From: Aphrophora alni
Lineage: Eukaryota > Arthropoda > Insecta > Hemiptera > Aphrophoridae
Assembly: GCA_963513935.1 (NCBI GenBank)
Contig: OY740774.1
Coordinates: 25,253,949 to 25,317,948 of the forward strand
Direction of reading: 5' to 3'
DNA: 64,000 nucleotides
A program made the position numbers and the translations under genes. Within the stretch, counting starts at the first letter, position 1, and each line of letters begins with the position of its first letter. Below, piece by piece: positions 24,840 through 36,619 of this stretch. A model generated the notes under the pieces. The model worked only from the letters and a program-made list of their open reading frames with translations. It did not search any database and was not told the origin of the DNA.

Positions 24840-25045
24840 ATCAAAGCTATGGGATAAGTGGAAGAGAGAGGATCTAACATAGCTCTTAAACAATCATTCC
24901 TTATAATATACACTTGTTCTCTTCCGACAATGACGCTATTAGAATATTGGACAGCTAGGGGTCTCTATTTAACATTTTCTTTAGTTCTTTTTATATAAGG
25001 CGATGTTGACCGAAATATTTTTCTCCTTTTACAAGAACAACAAAG
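24840..25045 (+). repeat. SINE-A copy, plus orientation
   Basis: Reads gacgctattagaatattgga, gctaggggtct, tataaggcgatgttgaccga and ends aagaacaacaaag, the element's own 3' end. The head is lost. It is one of the few sense-strand copies and shows the AACAA terminus. Confidence 0.75.
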
Positions 25046-25144
25046 AAGCCTTTAAGGAACTACACTTTCAATTTAATATATTAAGTTCTACTCCTCCAGC
25101 CTCTGACAAGATTAAGATAAAGTAAAACGTCATAATATAACATC

Positions 25145-25385
25145 ATCAGTGGTTCACTTTAATGAGTGCGAGCGTGGAAATCTAGAGGAGTCTTAGATGT
25201 ATCTACTCCTTTTTTCATGTAGTCTTAGGTTAGATATCTTCTTTTTCATATTTCAGGTGTCTCTTGACGCTACTAGAGTATACGAAGACAAGGGGTCACT
25301 ATTTTATTTTAATTTCTTCCTTTTATAAGACGATGATGACAGAAAGGGTTTTTAACTATAAGATGAAAAAGAAGCTGTAGACAAA
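25145..25385 (+). repeat. SINE-A copy, plus orientation, near full length
   Basis: Head (gttcactttaatgagtgcga), gtagtcttaggttagat with the B-box-like word, middle, and tail (ataagacgatgatgacaga). The gtt-ctttt/ttgaccaac part is shortened. Confidence 0.8.
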
Positions 25386-27539
25386 TAGTGGCAATCATCA
25401 AGAGAAAGTGGTTACCCATTTCCCTCCCCAATACTATTTTTTCAAGCCGTTCTTGCTATATATATTAGACAAATTCTTATTGACTATGTAGTAGTGAGTG
25501 TGGGTGATTTTTGTAATAGATAATTCGATTAAGGCGATATTGGGGTATGATTTTTAAATAACACAATTATTATAAAAATTACTAATTGTAACTGAACTAA
25601 GGAACATCGCAAACGAGAATTAACATTACTACAAAATTGGAACTTTAAAAAATAAAACAAATCCCAAAAGTGAAAGCAATAAAACAAATATTGAGTTCAT
25701 GACGCTATATGTGTTAAACAATTAACAAAATGTACAAGTAAATATTACCTAACGTTATATCAAGATGTTGTATGGTCCACACTGATTATGAGTTATTTAA
25801 AATTTGTTTATTTTCAATATATTTTACTAGTGTTCGCCAACTAAGTAATAATCTTTTCATTATTAATCTCAATAATCGTACAAACAATGACAAATTTTGA
25901 TGTACACTTTCTAGACAAGAGTATGTTCGGCTATTGTGGTCACTTGGGACTAATTGCGTTTTAAAGAGTCGCCATCAATAAAAGTTTTTAAATCCTTTTT
26001 TAATTTGATACTTAGTGTTTTAGTCTGATACTTTAATCACTTGAAAGACTTCATTATTAATTTTATATATGTAAATATCTTTATTAATTCTCCAAGCGTT
26101 ATTACCCTACACTATAATTTATTATAATATGCTGTGAAACTGTAATTAAAAAACTAATGACCGGAAGTGTATATTTTTCTCTCATTTGATTTTCAAGGTA
26201 AACGTTTTAATAACTACTCTAAACAAAAATTCATCAAGCTGTTTCAAAACTAAACTTTTCAAACAAAATAAATCAAATATCATGTTGCAAGTATATTTTA
26301 CTGTGTAAATAAATTCAATAATATAGTAACGTATTACTTTTTCGAACTATTATGCCATAACGTAAAAACCTATCAAAAATATACATTAAAAGAGTTTAAG
26401 GCGGTAAAAGATTTAAGCGTCATCGTCTTAAAAGAACAAAATTGTGAGGGATCTTCCCAAAAATTTTAATGAAACTTCCTCTCCCTGTAGGAACCTGAGG
26501 TCTGACACAGAATACGTATAACATGTTAAACGTATGTATATATGTTTAAAGGTGAAAAACTCACGGTCATCCTGAGAGTAAAGTTCATTTTATTCGATCC
26601 ATCGAGTTTTATTTGAGATTTTCGGTTATTCAGTTTTACCAAAAACAAATACTCTATTTTTTCCCAAAGAGATTTTTCTGCCCAGCGAGCTTAAATTTAA
26701 ATATTAATAAAATATTCAAATAGCAAGGTGTTGCAAAAATTTTATCTTACACACTAAAGAAATAACAAGTTTTTACAAGTGTTGTACATGATGATGTTGC
26801 GTATTATTTTAAACATTATATACGGCGACACTACACTCTTAGATTGCTCATTTCCATCCGATCCCTTACTTACTCTTCTAACCTATCGACTGTTGCGAGA
26901 TAGACTTACACAATTCTTAAGTTCATAAAATAAATTTAAAATAATCTAAAACTAACAAGAATTTTCAAATATCAAAGTTAAAACTAATTAAACTTTTCTT
27001 TAGATATTTTTTTAACTTTCTTATTTTTCTGTGACTTTGACTTGTCACTTTTTTCCTACTTAGAAATTCTGTACAAGACTAATTTCATATGAATTAACTT
27101 TATAAGTAGTTCATCTCATCTGGCGTAGTGTATTCAAAAACAAGAGAAAGGCAAAAATGAGGTTCAATGTGAACTAGGCAATTTACCAAGAATCCAAAAT
27201 TCTACATTAGAATTAAAGTTATTCGAAAATGTATTTATAACCAAAAAATTCTATAATTCTAATAACATTAAAACTTATCGAGAAGACATGTTAACATAAT
27301 TAAAATATATGCAGCATTAACATATTGAAACCAAAAGACAAACAATTTGCACTATATCGAATTGTAATAGTAATAGAATTGAAATACAAAGATTTTTTTC
27401 GGTTCGGTTGGGAATGACCAATGGGAAGATAAGTAATCAAATATCCTCCCGACGCGACGACAGGCACAAATTTATATTCTCCACGGTCGGACAGTATATT
27501 TTATTCCTCTTAATTTACCAGGAAAAATTTAAAAGGAAC
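25386..27539. other. Intergenic with two SINE-A tail scraps
   Basis: Minus-oriented tail scraps lie at about 26393-26455 and 26545-26580. Otherwise AT-rich without genes. Confidence 0.45.
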
Positions 27540-27925
27540 ACTAACATAATATAATAGAGCTGTAAAATGACTGTAATACATGACTAGAAACTTTTTTTAG
27601 ATTTAATTAAAAAAATTAGGACGACGCAAAATTGACAATAACCGATCACAGATCTGAGTTCAATTATATCGCCTGAATGCAATTGGGAAAGGCAAATGTT
27701 CTACGTACATCTCTAATCAACAGAACAGTCAATAAGGATATGCTTAAAATGACAACACACCTATGTGGCAATGTAGCGTATTCCCGTGTTCCAAAAATCC
27801 ATGAGTTATCAAGAAATGACCGATACGAACACGGGTAACCACGACCTCCTCTCGACGACCGGAACACGTGGATGAATTCCCCGGCGGACTGTGTCTTTTA
27901 TTTCCCTCTGCTTATTGGACCATTC
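27540..27925 (-). pseudogene. Jockey-like LINE, 3' end of ORF2, degenerate
   Basis: On the minus strand the peptide pattern RREEVVVTRVRIGH followed by THGFLEHGN is the conserved segment between RNase H and the Cys-rich tail of jockey-type non-LTR retrotransposons. It is preceded by REIKDTV and followed by decayed tail sequence (CHIGV). Frame changes and stops interrupt it. Further left (27545-27660) the 3' UTR words agctgtaaaatgac and cgacgcaaaa match the LINE at 42890-42965. Confidence 0.75.
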
Positions 27926-27927
27926 TT

Positions 27928-28268
27928 TTTTTATGGGGGTTTTAAAGCGAAAAACCATTGCAGTCAATTTCGCCTTCACACGATTGAGCATTAAGGTGCT
28001 CCACCTGTATGTATGTATGTATGTGTGTGTGTATATATATAAATATATATATATATATATTAACAAATCAAATTAAACAACAACATAACACGGTACAAGG
28101 CTGTAAATTGGCCCTGGAACGAGTTAACAATTATAAAATATGGAAACCACAATTAACAACAATAAAAACAAATATTATAGGGCTGTAAAATTCCCCTGCA
28201 ACAAATTACGAAGAATAAAGTTTAAAAGAAAACTAAACATAATATTAAAGAGTTGTGGAGCTAAATGT
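27928..28268 (-). mobile_element. LINE 3' UTR fragment ending in the SINE-A type tail
   Basis: The left end (minus-strand 3' terminus) shows gttttaaagcgaaaaaccat and tttcgcctt, then ttgagcattaaggtgctcca. Next come a (GT/TA) microsatellite (28007-28061) and 3' UTR units with acaaggctgtaaattggccc. These parts match 42510-42800 in the same order. It is a second, separately truncated LINE copy next to the previous one. Confidence 0.65.
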
Positions 28269-28299
28269 CTACCACATTTTTAATGTTTTCTTGGTTAGT

Positions 28300-28404
28300 T
28301 CTCTTTCCTTCATCTTTCCTAATTGATTTGTCTGGATCAACTTTTTTTTTTCACTTCTATTCCTGACTCTATTACAAAACAGCTCGGGGTCTTTATTTCA
28401 TATT
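28300..28404 (+). repeat. SINE-A fragment, plus orientation
   Basis: ctttccttcatctttccta, then tgactctatt and cggggtctttatttcat follow the sense order of the SINE-A middle. It abuts repeat R2, as at 1281. Confidence 0.55.
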
Positions 28405-28657
28405 TGACCCGCAGGAGATTTGCAGACTAGCAGGGGGTGGTTTTTAGTACCTTGCGGTTACCAGGCAAACACTCACCTAACACTAACAACACATAAACTA
28501 TCAACCATATAGGTATACATCCAACTGGTGTATACCTATATACATTATCTTACTTTCACTTTTACTTCGGGTTTTATTATAGGGAGACGCAGACTATCTG
28601 ACCTATTCAGAAGGGTTTAGTATCCCTAGCAAAACCGGAGCTATACCGGGGTGGAAC
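28405..28657 (-). repeat. Composite repeat R2, copy 2
   Basis: Reverse-complement homologue of 1029-1280. Shared words include tagtctgc, gtgagtgtttg, gatagttta, gtaagataatgta and tactaaaccc. An added 27-bp palindrome (aggtatacatcc...ggtgtatacct) lies at about 28511-28537. Confidence 0.65.
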
Positions 28658-29373
28658 AATAAAATATCTCCGAAAATACACACACATGTAACACTCATAC
28701 ATTTTTACATTTTGAAAAGCTGTTAGACAGTGTATATATTAATACAGTGCAATGCAATTTTGTTTTGGTAAGGGAAAATGTTCAGCATCTTAAAAAATAA
28801 CAACGTGGTCAATACCTTAGTGAAATAATAAATAAAGAGAGAATATAAAAAGTATGGGAACAATATTTGTTTAAATTCGTCATTCTTTAATTAGTATTTT
28901 GAATAAATATGTAGGCTATTTTCGATAGTATTTAAATCAACCTTTTTATAAAATAAAAGCTTACTGTAGTTAATAAAAAGTTATGACATTATTATCTTCA
29001 TTTTACTAAGCCGACTGTAAATATGTCGAATATACAACTTAATTTAAACGTACTAAAAATGTAGTTCAGCTTAAATAAAATAATAATTCATAGACTTGTT
29101 ATTTAATAAGGAATATAACTGTACTTTAGTCTTTAATTAAGATTACTTTGAAACATTAACAACGTCATCACGAAATAGTAATTTTATTTCATTAAGTATA
29201 ACATTTCATCTCAACGTGACTTGTATTTATTTTGTGTCCGGACATAACTTAACAGGAAAATTATTTTCACACTGCGTAATCTACAAAGATATTGTTACGT
29301 TTTAGTAACATTTGAACGAATAAATATGAAGTTCAGTACTCTAATAAAGAGTGAGTAAACCATATTAACATAA
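28658..29373. other. Intergenic, no gene seen
   Basis: AT-rich; nothing recognised. Confidence 0.5.
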
Positions 29374-29585
29374 AGGTTAAAAACATTTCAGTCATAATCG
29401 ACTTGAAAAAAAAGAGGATGAAATATTAGACCCCTGGGAAAAAGCAAGAGTTGGTCAAGAGACACCTGATGGGAAGGATGAAAGAGCTATAATTAACCAA
29501 GACAATATAAAAATGGGGTAAATCCAACTAGGTCCTTCAAGATTGTCAGGCCCGTACTCACTAAACTGATCCCCTGAGGGCTCTG
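29374..29585 (-). repeat. SINE-A copy, near full length
   Basis: Tail to head, ending aaactgatcccctgagggc. The copy starts a few bases into the tail. Confidence 0.8.
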
Positions 29586-29599
29586 GCACAGCAAAAATA

Positions 29600-29795
29600 T
29601 AATTCCTCTTGTTGCTTTATGCGAAAACCTTCGCATATATAAGAAAATTTTATTCTTATATATAAAAATCTATTATATATAAGAAAATAATATATAAGAT
29701 ATTAATATAATATAATTATATATTATTTATAATATAATAATATATAAGAAAATAAGATGAAATAAAGACCCCTAACAATCAAATACTGGAAGGGG
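29600..29795 (-). repeat. SINE-A fragment split by an AT-rich self-complementary expansion
   Basis: The tail (cctcttgttgctttatgcga) and the next SINE-A word (aataaagacccctaacaatc) are separated by about 115 bp of ataagaaaa/tatataa units that can fold on themselves. It looks like local expansion of the A/T-rich linker. Confidence 0.55.
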
Positions 29796-30094
29796 GTAAA
29801 GCATTTATCTTCAGCTCTTTGTTTAGTGACTGGAATTGCCAAGATTAAGGTTTATAACATGTCCACGCATTTAACCACGATTGGATAATACTGAAAACTG
29901 AGTTATCAATACTTACAGTTGGAATATTTATGTCTAAAAGGCCAAATTTAAATGTTTTACACGAAAATTAAGAAAACAGTACACAAAAATTAAAAACATC
30001 ATTTATTTACATAGTTTACAAAAATATATATAATTTTGGGAAGCTATACCTGACAGTATCACATAATTTTATCAATTACCAGCGATTACAATAT
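29796..30094. other. Intergenic, no gene seen
   Basis: AT-rich; nothing recognised. Confidence 0.5.
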
Positions 30095-30419
30095 TTGAAT
30101 AATCAAGAAACTTGGTGTGAAGTTTTGCAAACTTCACAGAGTACACGGGATTTTTGAAGACGATCCAGACAGAAGAGTGGAGTTTTGTTCCAAAGTATTG
30201 AAAATTAAGAAACTGACAATGAGTGGAATCTTACTTTGGTGTTTTCAGACAGACGAGTCTACATTTTATCGTAATGGTTTAGTAAGTAGACACAATGTTA
30301 ACTACTACAATACTACAAATCTTCATATTGCAGAAGAAAAGAATTTTTTTTATTGCAGCCGCCATTTTATTTCCATTGCAGATATCAACGTAAAAATTTG
30401 TTGGTACACTTTTGGATAG
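30095..30419 (+). pseudogene. Mariner-like (DDE, IS630/Tc1-type) transposase fragment
   Basis: The stretch EDDPDRRVEFCSKVLKI and, further on, TDESTFYRNGLVSRHNVNYY is the segment around the first catalytic Asp (in TDEST) of insect mariner-like transposases. The usual following Trp-rich region is missing, and after about residue 70 of the open stretch the peptide no longer resembles the family. No inverted terminal repeats were found nearby. It is a short relic of a cut-and-paste transposon. Confidence 0.7.
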
Positions 30420-30970
30420 GTTTCCAATATATATGAAAAAAATCTTACAATTTGGTTGGTGCATATGTACTTGGTGGTTGTTTAAACATGTAAATACCTT
30501 CGTGGTACATACTGTATATAACAATGTCTACAAACAGTAATAGATGTTATAGTGAATGAAGGCATATGAATATATATTATACAGGAAAGTCCAACAAGTG
30601 AGGCAAATTAGATAATTCTAAAGATGTGTGTAATTTCATTGCTTCTCGGCCTTTATTTATGTCCACAAATTACTACCTACATGCGTAGTAGTTGCACGGA
30701 TGTTTATTCAACAATTCTATAGATTATAACCAAATTTCCAAGGCAATGACCTCCTTAAGGTTGAATACAAAATAAATTAACTTATTGCTTGTCTGTTGAT
30801 ATAGAATGTTCTGAAAGACGTTTTACCAAAACTAAATCACATAAAATGTTTAGAGCATTTTAAAATATTTTTCGGAATGATTATAAAATCATTCAGAAAT
30901 ATATATTCTGTCGAGTACAAAATTAACAACGTACTCCACTTTCAACAACAGCAGAACACAACTTACTGTC

Positions 30971-30972
<2 letters not shown>
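30420..30972. other. Intergenic with a U2 snRNA 5'-end-like scrap
   Basis: 30638-30654 reads attgcttctcggccttt, one mismatch from the conserved U2 snRNA 5' end. Similarity stops at once, so it is at most a truncated pseudogene or a chance match. Confidence 0.35.

Positions 30973-31023
<51 letters not shown>
30973..31023. repeat. (TA)n microsatellite
   Basis: About 25 TA units directly left of a SINE-A copy. Confidence 0.95.
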
Positions 31024-31025
<2 letters not shown>

Positions 31026-31035
31026 CTTATAAAAA

Positions 31036-31258
31036 AAATGCAGTACATAAAATAAAAACGTCTAGCTCTCAATTATTGTAATATCGTCAGGGTCGAAAAG
31101 AACAAGAAAGAGCTCATCGGAAAGATACCCTTTTTGGGGGTTTTAAGGTGAAAACTAAGAATATAACTAAAGAGTGGATGAAGAAAGATGTAGATCCAAC
31201 TGGGGTCCCTTGGGATTTCCTACACCCGTGCTCACTATAATTAAACGCCATGAGGAAA
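31036..31258 (-). repeat. SINE-A copy, tail missing
   Basis: Starts at acataaaataaaaacgtcta and ends cgtgctcactataattaaac. A foreign tttttgggggttttaaggtg (a second tail scrap) is embedded in the middle. Confidence 0.7.
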
Positions 31259-31989
31259 ACCCCTAGACCAAAATTCGACGACGCGCGACGTGTCAAAAAA
31301 TGTCAAAGCCGTGGAACACTTTCAACATTATTTGTAACTACATGATGATAGTAAGTAAATTCAAATGCTTTTATTTCTGTAATGTAATAATTATATGTTG
31401 CAAGGAAACTGTTTTTTAACTGTACAATTTATTACACTTACAATCGCATATGTTGAAATGAACAACGTAACATTTTGAAACAAATTATTCCATCAAGGTA
31501 AAAAATCGTTATAGATTTTTTTGTAGTCCCTTGTTAAAATTTCCACAGAAGAGATAGCAATTATTAGAAATTAAATATTAGATAAAACGTAAAAAAAAAT
31601 TCTCTTCACAAAATATATATTCACATCCAGCTAATTGTGAATTCAAGCAGCTACTCCCAGAGGCGATTGTGCATAACAGAAGAAAGATCACGTCCACAAA
31701 GAATTACTAAAGCTTAATTAAGCAAAGTTTTTATTACATAAACGTTTAATTAACCTACACTGTAATAAAGTATTTTTCAGAAAATAATTTACTCTTAATA
31801 TGACGAAAAGTAAAACGTTTCTCGTTTCGAAATTCTGTTTACTTGCACGTTGTTGCATACATTATTTTCATATCTTTTTTTAGATTGCAGTCATAAAAAC
31901 ATTTGTATTTTAAGCTTAGATGACAGTTAATAAATTTACATGAATTTCTGATTATTATTTATTTTACTGGTATAATCTAAATAGATACC
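31259..31989. other. Intergenic, no gene seen
   Basis: AT-rich; nothing recognised. Confidence 0.5.
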
Positions 31990-32096
31990 AAAATCCTCGA
32001 TTATTCCGCCCAGCGTCAAGGTTGGAAGAGAACCAAATTTGATGAAGGGAGACATGGTAGGAAAAATGATAGACATACCTAAACCAGGTTAAGAAA
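31990..32096 (-). repeat. SINE-A middle fragment
   Basis: Covers tcctcgattattc, cagcgtcaaggttggaagag and gtaggaaaaatgata. It is followed by a TA-rich stretch (32098-32132). Confidence 0.55.
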
Positions 32097-32162
32097 TTGT
32101 TATATATATATATAATATATATATATATATATCATTATTATTATATGAAACTACGAGATATA

Positions 32163-32436
32163 TTTTGTCATTGTTGTTTAACAGAGAAAAACCTCTCGTT
32201 CAAAGTTGCCTTATAAATAATAATAATAATAATAATAAGAAAGAAAGAACACGACATAAAAGAAATAACCCTCCTCTAATGTTCTAATAGCGTCAGAGTC
32301 GGAAAAAAACAAGAGTTGGTAAAGAGAGACCGAATAGATACGAGAGATCTAACCCAAGACAACACGAAAGAAATGTAAACCCAGATAAGGTCTCTCGGGA
32401 TTATCAGGCATATATACTCGTATGAGCGCCTCTGAG
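32163..32436 (-). repeat. SINE-A copy, full length, with (TAA)n in the linker
   Basis: Tail to head. Seven or so TAA units (32217-32238) sit in the A-rich linker between tail and body, a normal site for microsatellite growth in this family. Confidence 0.85.
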
Positions 32437-33777
32437 GATAGATTTATACATAAGTTAAGTATTTAAGAAAATATGTTGATACGGAAGAGATATTTATTTT
32501 CTATTACTTAGTGCACTTTGAAAAAAAAAACATGTTCTTTTTAATGTAGTTTAAACATTATTTAAGAAATAAGTTTTACATTAGCTCTATATGTAAAATT
32601 TGCTTTAAAAAAAAAATATCAATAAATACAAATATAAATGTATTCGAACCTACGATTATTATAATGAACAGTCAAGTGTCTCACTTTTAAATCTCATTTT
32701 TAAGTTTTCTTTCGACTATTTTACTTTCTATTTCAACATAGTCCAAGTCTGTATACCTATTTTTTTTTTAATTTCATGACTCTTTTTCTCGACATATCAT
32801 GGCATTTAGTCAGATATAATCAATTGTCAGGCTAATTTTAATTCTAATTTAATTTCTGAATTCTTGTTTTAAAAGTGCAGAGATTTCCTACTTTATTTTC
32901 AAACTACATTTTACGCCTTTGCTGTGTTCAATGTAAACACACCGCCAGAAGAAATTAACTTCTTAAAAGTTTTTTTTTTTTTTTTTTTTTTTAAATTAAA
33001 ATTATTTTCTACTAACGTTCTAAATAAGTAGGAAAATATTTACAAGTCAAAGTCACTGAAAAAAAAGAAGCCATAAAACAAGACTGATATCTAAAGTTTA
33101 TAATAGGAAAAAGTTTAATTAGTTTTAACTTTGATGTTTGAAAATTCTTGATAGTTTTAGATTATTTTTATATTTTCAATTTATTTACGAGATTCGGAGC
33201 TTTTGATAGGTTATAAAATTAATTATAAGGGGAATCGAGAATAATTCTCTTTTTTTGTAGGAAATGAGATACTAGAGAGTGTAGAATTTAAAATTATTCC
33301 TTGACCTTTATAATATTTTATATAGTCCTAAACATGTCTTAAAACATTTGTCAGTATGTTATTCCCAAATCCGTATGCCAATTCTTGAGGTGATTGTTAC
33401 TCTATTTGCATGTGTAAAAATTAAATAAAGAACTCCTTTCTACTTAAATATTTTCAATCATTTTCAATTTTTTTATAATTTTTTTATTTAAGTTTGTCAG
33501 TGAGAAAATAACTAGAAAATTAAAAGGATACAATTTTTGTTTTGAAACAAAAAGTCAAGCAGTGTATAAATTCTTTTTAAAATTTCAAATATATTTGGTG
33601 TCATTGTTGTAACCCTTTTTTTATTAACAATTAACAATTTTTAAAAAATCGTACATCAAACACACCAACCATGACTGTAACCTTGATATTTAATAATTCC
33701 AATGATGGCTCCACCTCCAAAGTCGAAGCTTACTGAACCAGTAATTTGGGTTGTCGTCTCATCAGTAAATATGTTTT
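32437..33777. other. Intergenic, T-rich
   Basis: T22 run near 32970-32992. No gene is seen. Confidence 0.5.
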
Positions 33778-33952
33778 TTTTTATCGTTCTTTAAAGGTAA
33801 AACCTCTCAGTCATAATCGTCTTGTAAAAAAATAATGCACATAAAATAAAAACGTCTAGCTCTCAATAATTATTGTAATATAGTCAGGGTCAGAAAAGAA
33901 AAAACCGTCAGGATCGAGGAATCTAAAATAAGACTATATGGAAAAAGTTTAG
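33778..33952 (-). repeat. SINE-A copy, head missing
   Basis: Tail (cgttctttaaaggtaaaacc), linker and middle, then a jump to gaggaatctaaaataagact. The 5' head is lost. Confidence 0.7.
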
Positions 33953-34002
33953 AAAAAAACAAGAGTTAATCCTAAGAAAACTACAGCTTGAGGTCATTAT
34001 TT

Positions 34003-34050
34003 TGTTTCCTCGTTTTAAAGGCAAAAAACCTCCCAGTCCTTTAAGGACAG
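34003..34050 (-). repeat. SINE-A tail only
   Basis: cgttttaaaggcaaaaaacc followed by tcccagtcc. Confidence 0.55.
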
Positions 34051-34361
34051 GTGGAGTAAATAACGAATGCTGCTCCTTGCTTTTTAAATCGTTATGAATA
34101 TTGGAACTTCCTCTATGGAGCAAAAATCCCGTCTTAGTGGAAATTTGCTTCTTTGCCATGCACTTAATAAGAAAAATAATTAATACAAAAGCTGACAACA
34201 ATAGGAACACACAACTTTTTGTCAATAATGCTAGACAAATAAATAAAAATTCTAATAATGTGTCACCATTAAATCTACCAAAATATAAAGAGTTTAAGGA
34301 ATATTATCCATATTATTTTCTTCGTCGTGGTGTATATGAAATTAAAAACAGCAGATTGTTT
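34051..34361 (+). other. Unassigned open stretch (101 codons)
   Basis: The plus-strand stretch 34101-34406 is Asn/Lys-rich with an aromatic patch (YYPYYFLRRGVYEI) and runs into a SINE-A copy at its end. No family recognised; possibly a remnant of another element. Confidence 0.2.
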
Positions 34362-34500
34362 CCTCTTTTTAAAACCGAAAAACATCTCTTACATCGTTGT
34401 CTTTAAAAAAAAGGAAGAAAATATAAAATTAAGATACCTCCCCCCCCCCTCGAATACTCTAATAGCACCAGGGTTGGAAAATAACAAGAGTTGGTGAATT
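34362..34500 (-). repeat. SINE-A 3' half
   Basis: Tail to ataacaagagttggtga, with a C10 run inside (34440-34449). Confidence 0.7.
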
Positions 34501-35314
34501 TGTAAAATTCCATGTAAATAGATTTTGTGGGGATCTTTAAATAGTAGGTCCTACCAACTTATATGCCAATTTCAAACTGGATTAAAAAGCCGTTCCGATG
34601 ATTTTATACCAACCTGTATAGAAAATAATTTTTTCAGATGTCTGATCATTAATTTGCCGGAAAATGTAGTCTGCCATGTTTACAATCATAAAATCCGCTG
34701 CATATCTTTTATACCAGCAAAGAATTTAATTGAGATTTGTTCCAATTTTTACATATCTTGAAACAACCATATAATTACCAATTAACCTTAACTCTGACAA
34801 ATCGTTCCATTCTATCCAAGCGTTGATGTTTCCACTCCACTGTGTAAATGCTTACTTACGTATGGTGCAATGATGTGATATAATAGATTAGGTATTGTTA
34901 CTGTGTAACCACGAGTATCAAGTGTAACATCACCGTTACTGTCGTAACCAGTGGACCATACCTTCACGGTTCGTTGGTCAGATCAAACACAGATAGTAAA
35001 CTTATGTGACAGGAGGGAAATAAAATGTGGTCATCTGACTGATATAATATATAAAATTGTATAATACCTTTTGTGACGTCTATAAAAGTCCTTTCTTAAA
35101 ATTTATACTTATATTAATACCAGCAATCTTTCTAACAAAATGATTTATATTATTCCAAGAACAAAATTTTAAATTTTCAAGAAGGTTGTAGAACATTTCC
35201 GATAAAAGTAACATATAGAATTAGTAGAACTAATTCATCAACCCAATATATTATTTACGTGTTCATGTTTATTTTATGAGTTTTAACTAATAAAACCATT
35301 ACTGTAGTTTGTTT
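34501..35314. other. Unassigned; one 78-codon open stretch
   Basis: The open stretch 34525-34761 (plus) shows no known domain. The rest is non-coding. Confidence 0.35.
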
Positions 35315-35565
35315 CCTTTGTTCAATTTAGGGGGCGAAAACCTCTCGCACATAATCGCATTATAAAAAAAGGAGGAAAATACCATAAAATAAAGATGCCT
35401 AGCCCTAAAGTATTCGATAGCGTTTGGGTCGAAAAATAACAAGCTTATGTGAACAGAGAAGCTATAGGAAAAATGAATGAGAGGGGTCTAACTTAACCCA
35501 AGACTAAATGTAAAAAGATGTAGATCTAACTATGATCCTTAAAGATTCCTCCATAGGTGACACAC
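35315..35565 (-). repeat. SINE-A copy, near full length
   Basis: Tail (caatttagggggcgaaaacc) to truncated head. The words ggggtctaactta and acccaagacta show a small insertion beside the B-box-like motif. Confidence 0.8.
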
Positions 35566-35721
35566 TGAAGCCCAGAAATATACAATGCCAACAACTTCAT
35601 TCAGACGCCTTATAGAAAAATAGTATCATGGTAATTTTTTACAAACATTGTTTTTTCTCAGAACTAATTAAAAGCTTTGTAATATTCTGATATTAGTTTA
35701 AAAAATATCCTCTATTACATT

Positions 35722-35996
35722 TTTCTTGTTATTTAAAGATGAAAAACTTCTAGGTTCTTCGTCTTACAGATAAATTTTTCTTATGGGAAGAAAAGAACTA
35801 AAATAAAGTCGCCTGGTCCTCGAATACTATAAGTTACTAGCTTCAGAGCCGAAAAGGAACAAGAGTTAGTCAAGAGAGACTTAACAGGAAAGATGAAAGA
35901 GGGGAATGTAACTCAAAGATTACACGAAGAAATGTGTAGATCCAGCTAGGGTCCACCACACCCGCACTCACTATGAGTGAGCCTATGAAAGCCTCT
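35722..35996 (-). repeat. SINE-A copy, full length
   Basis: From ttcttgttatttaaagatga to actcactatgagtgagccta. Confidence 0.85.
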
Positions 35997-36327
35997 TAGG
36001 ATTCCGCTATTACTTACAGAAAGTGAATAATATTAGTGGTAACAATCTGGAATTTTTGCAGAAAAATACTTTATTGATGGTGAGGGAATTTCAAGACCAC
36101 ACATAATATTTTCTTCACTGTAATTAAAAATAGGTCCTATTTGTGGAATAACATATAGTTAAATACATGAAAGTTACCGTTGTGAAAAAAAAAAAACTGA
36201 ATTACAATAACAACTTTTATATTTATTAAGGTTATTTATCTGATTGTTATATTTGAACGGTTTACTTTAGGAAAAATGATATTTTGAAGCCATTTAGTAT
36301 ATTAAAATTTAATTTATTTCATTGTAG
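35997..36327. other. Intergenic, no gene seen
   Basis: AT-rich; nothing recognised. Confidence 0.5.
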
Positions 36328-36472
36328 TCAGTTTAAACGTGAAAAACCTCACAGTCATCATCGCTTTACAAAAATGACCTAATAGGAAAGATCTTAGGGA
36401 CTACAAGAAGAAAGGTAGGGTCCCTCGAGCATGCCACACCTGCACTCACTTTAAGGGAGCCCCGAGGCGTGA
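36328..36472 (-). repeat. SINE-A copy with a large internal deletion
   Basis: The complete tail is joined directly to gacctaataggaaagatc, then the head. About half of the element is missing. Confidence 0.75.
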
Positions 36473-36541
36473 CTAGGATTTGCTAACAATTAAACTCCCC
36501 GCTTACACTCCCAATGCTGGGTCAACACCATAACATTTTTA

Positions 36542-36619
36542 AGCCCTAACAGGGATCGAACTCCGAACCTCGTGCAAACAAGGGAAGAGCTCTAGCCACT
36601 ATAATTACCAGGGGCTCTG
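36542..36619 (-). repeat. tRNA-like sequence (tRNA-derived SINE or tRNA pseudogene)
   Basis: The minus strand has A-box-like tagtggctagagctcttcc, B-box-like gttcgatccc, a five-pair anticodon-like stem ccttg/cgagg around tttgca (anticodon would read TGC), and partially pairing ends agccc/gggct. The anticodon loop is one base short and the T stem is poorly paired, so a functional tRNA is unlikely. Confidence 0.45.
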
